Shown here: piece after piece, positions 63,684 through 64,000 of the stretch | Numbering within the stretch: the first letter of the stretch is position 1 | Layout of the letters: each line of letters opens with the position of its first letter | From: Arenibacter troitsensis | GTDB lineage: Bacteria; Bacteroidota; Bacteroidia; Flavobacteriales; Flavobacteriaceae | Direction of reading: 5' to 3' | Assembly: GCF_900177645.1 (NCBI RefSeq) | Contig: NZ_FXAO01000005.1 | Location: 57,324 to 121,323, forward strand | DNA: 64,000 nucleotides | Translations under genes and position numbers: made by a program | Notes under the pieces: generated by a model | Seen by the model: the letters and a program-made list of their open reading frames with translations, nothing else | What the model was told of the DNA's origin: nothing | Database searches by the model: none

Positions 63684-64000
63684 TTATTCCAGAATTCCGT
63701 CTACAATACCATAGGCTATGGACTCCTCTGCGTTCATCCAATAATCCCTATCGAAATCCTTCATAACCTTCTCAAAATCCTGACCACAGTTTTCCGCCAG
63801 TATTTTGGCACTAAGCTCACGGGTCTTTATGATTTCTTTGGCCTGTATCTCTATATTTGATGCCTGCCCCCTGGCACCACCACTTGGCTGATGTATCATC
63901 ACTTGGGCATGTGGCTGAATAAAACGTCTTCCCTTGGCCCCTACCGATAATAAAATGGACCCCATAGAAGCCGCCAAACCAGAGCAAATGGTAGAAACCG
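63684..64000 (-). CDS. clpP: ATP-dependent Clp protease proteolytic subunit, 3' part
   Basis: Serine protease of the ClpXP/ClpAP machines, in the cytoplasm. The last 105 or so codons are in the window; the frame is open to the edge, where it reads STICSGLAASMGS. The catalytic serine (in AASMGS), the histidine (MIHQPSGG) and the aspartate (DRDYWM) are all present, so the visible part is intact. The N-terminus lies beyond the end of the window. Confidence 0.93.
   Translation of the reverse strand, partial: VSTICSGLAASMGSILLSVGAKGRRFIQPHAQVMIHQPSGGARGQASNIEIQAKEIIKTRELSAKILAENCGQDFEKVMKDFDRDYWMNAEESIAYGIVDGILE

Noticed and set aside
63355-63741. A 128-codon minus-strand frame across the kmo/clpP gap
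   Set aside because: It overlaps the end of clpP in another frame and the clpP terminator; its aromatic-rich product has no gene-like composition.

Overview
The window looks like chromosomal DNA of a marine-type flavobacterium (Bacteroidota, Flavobacteriaceae). Evidence: low GC content, many promoters of the Bacteroidota type (TTG, a spacer of about 19 bases, then TAnnTTTG), lipoproteins and Tat-exported Gfo/Idh/MocA enzymes, a two-domain biotin carboxylase/carboxyltransferase pyruvate carboxylase, and the gene order birA | rsfS-ftsH-LUD-cdsA-psd-acbP, which I know from this family. No tRNA, rRNA, CRISPR array, prophage or transposase was seen. The sequence starts inside a cluster of short palindromic repeats and ends inside clpP.

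Layout. 1-600: REP-like palindromes and an 82-bp direct repeat. 0.6-9 kb: small secreted proteins, a UDG-fold protein, pyruvate carboxylase (pyc), ribosomal protein bTHX (42 aa), YaaA, an RluD-type pseudouridine synthase and a PASTA protein. 9.2-13.3 kb: ddl, coaD, a PAS histidine kinase and its overlapping response regulator. 13.4-17.5 kb: M14 peptidase, a NUDIX protein divergent from pyrE, an SRPBCC protein, birA. 17.6-22.4 kb: a tight operon for ribosome silencing, membrane proteolysis and phospholipid synthesis (rsfS, ftsH, LUD protein, cdsA, psd, acyl-CoA-binding protein). 22.5-33.8 kb: sterol-desaturase-type protein, a Cache hybrid kinase with a convergent LytTR regulator, a vanadium haloperoxidase/PAP2 lipoprotein with a DoxX protein and an outer-membrane protein, a zinc-ribbon SDR, and a HopJ-family protein.

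33.8-42.8 kb is the most distinctive region. Eight co-directional genes read from a LacI regulator: DUF6807 protein, two Tat-exported Gfo/Idh/MocA oxidoreductases, a DUF1080 (3-keto-glycoside lyase/hydrolase family) lipoprotein, a NagA-like deacetylase that carries a signal peptide, an Nramp-related transporter without the metal-binding residues, and NagB. Two identical-type palindromes (TGTGT-N4-ACACA) lie upstream of lacI, one on its predicted -7 element. I read this as a sugar-responsive operon that may take amino-sugar glycosides through a 3-keto route in the periplasm and feed glucosamine-6-phosphate to glycolysis. The substrate is not known.

42.9-64 kb: CDP-alcohol phosphatidyltransferase, another Gfo/Idh/MocA protein, valS divergent from a DUF1573 protein, a bilobal aspartic protease with PDZ, aminotransferase-murB, two ECF sigma factors with an anti-sigma factor, lipA, gap, a hybrid histidine kinase split by an in-frame amber codon, lpxK divergent from a Nif3-like gene, a zinc-ribbon-family protein without its cysteines, kmo, and the 3' part of clpP.
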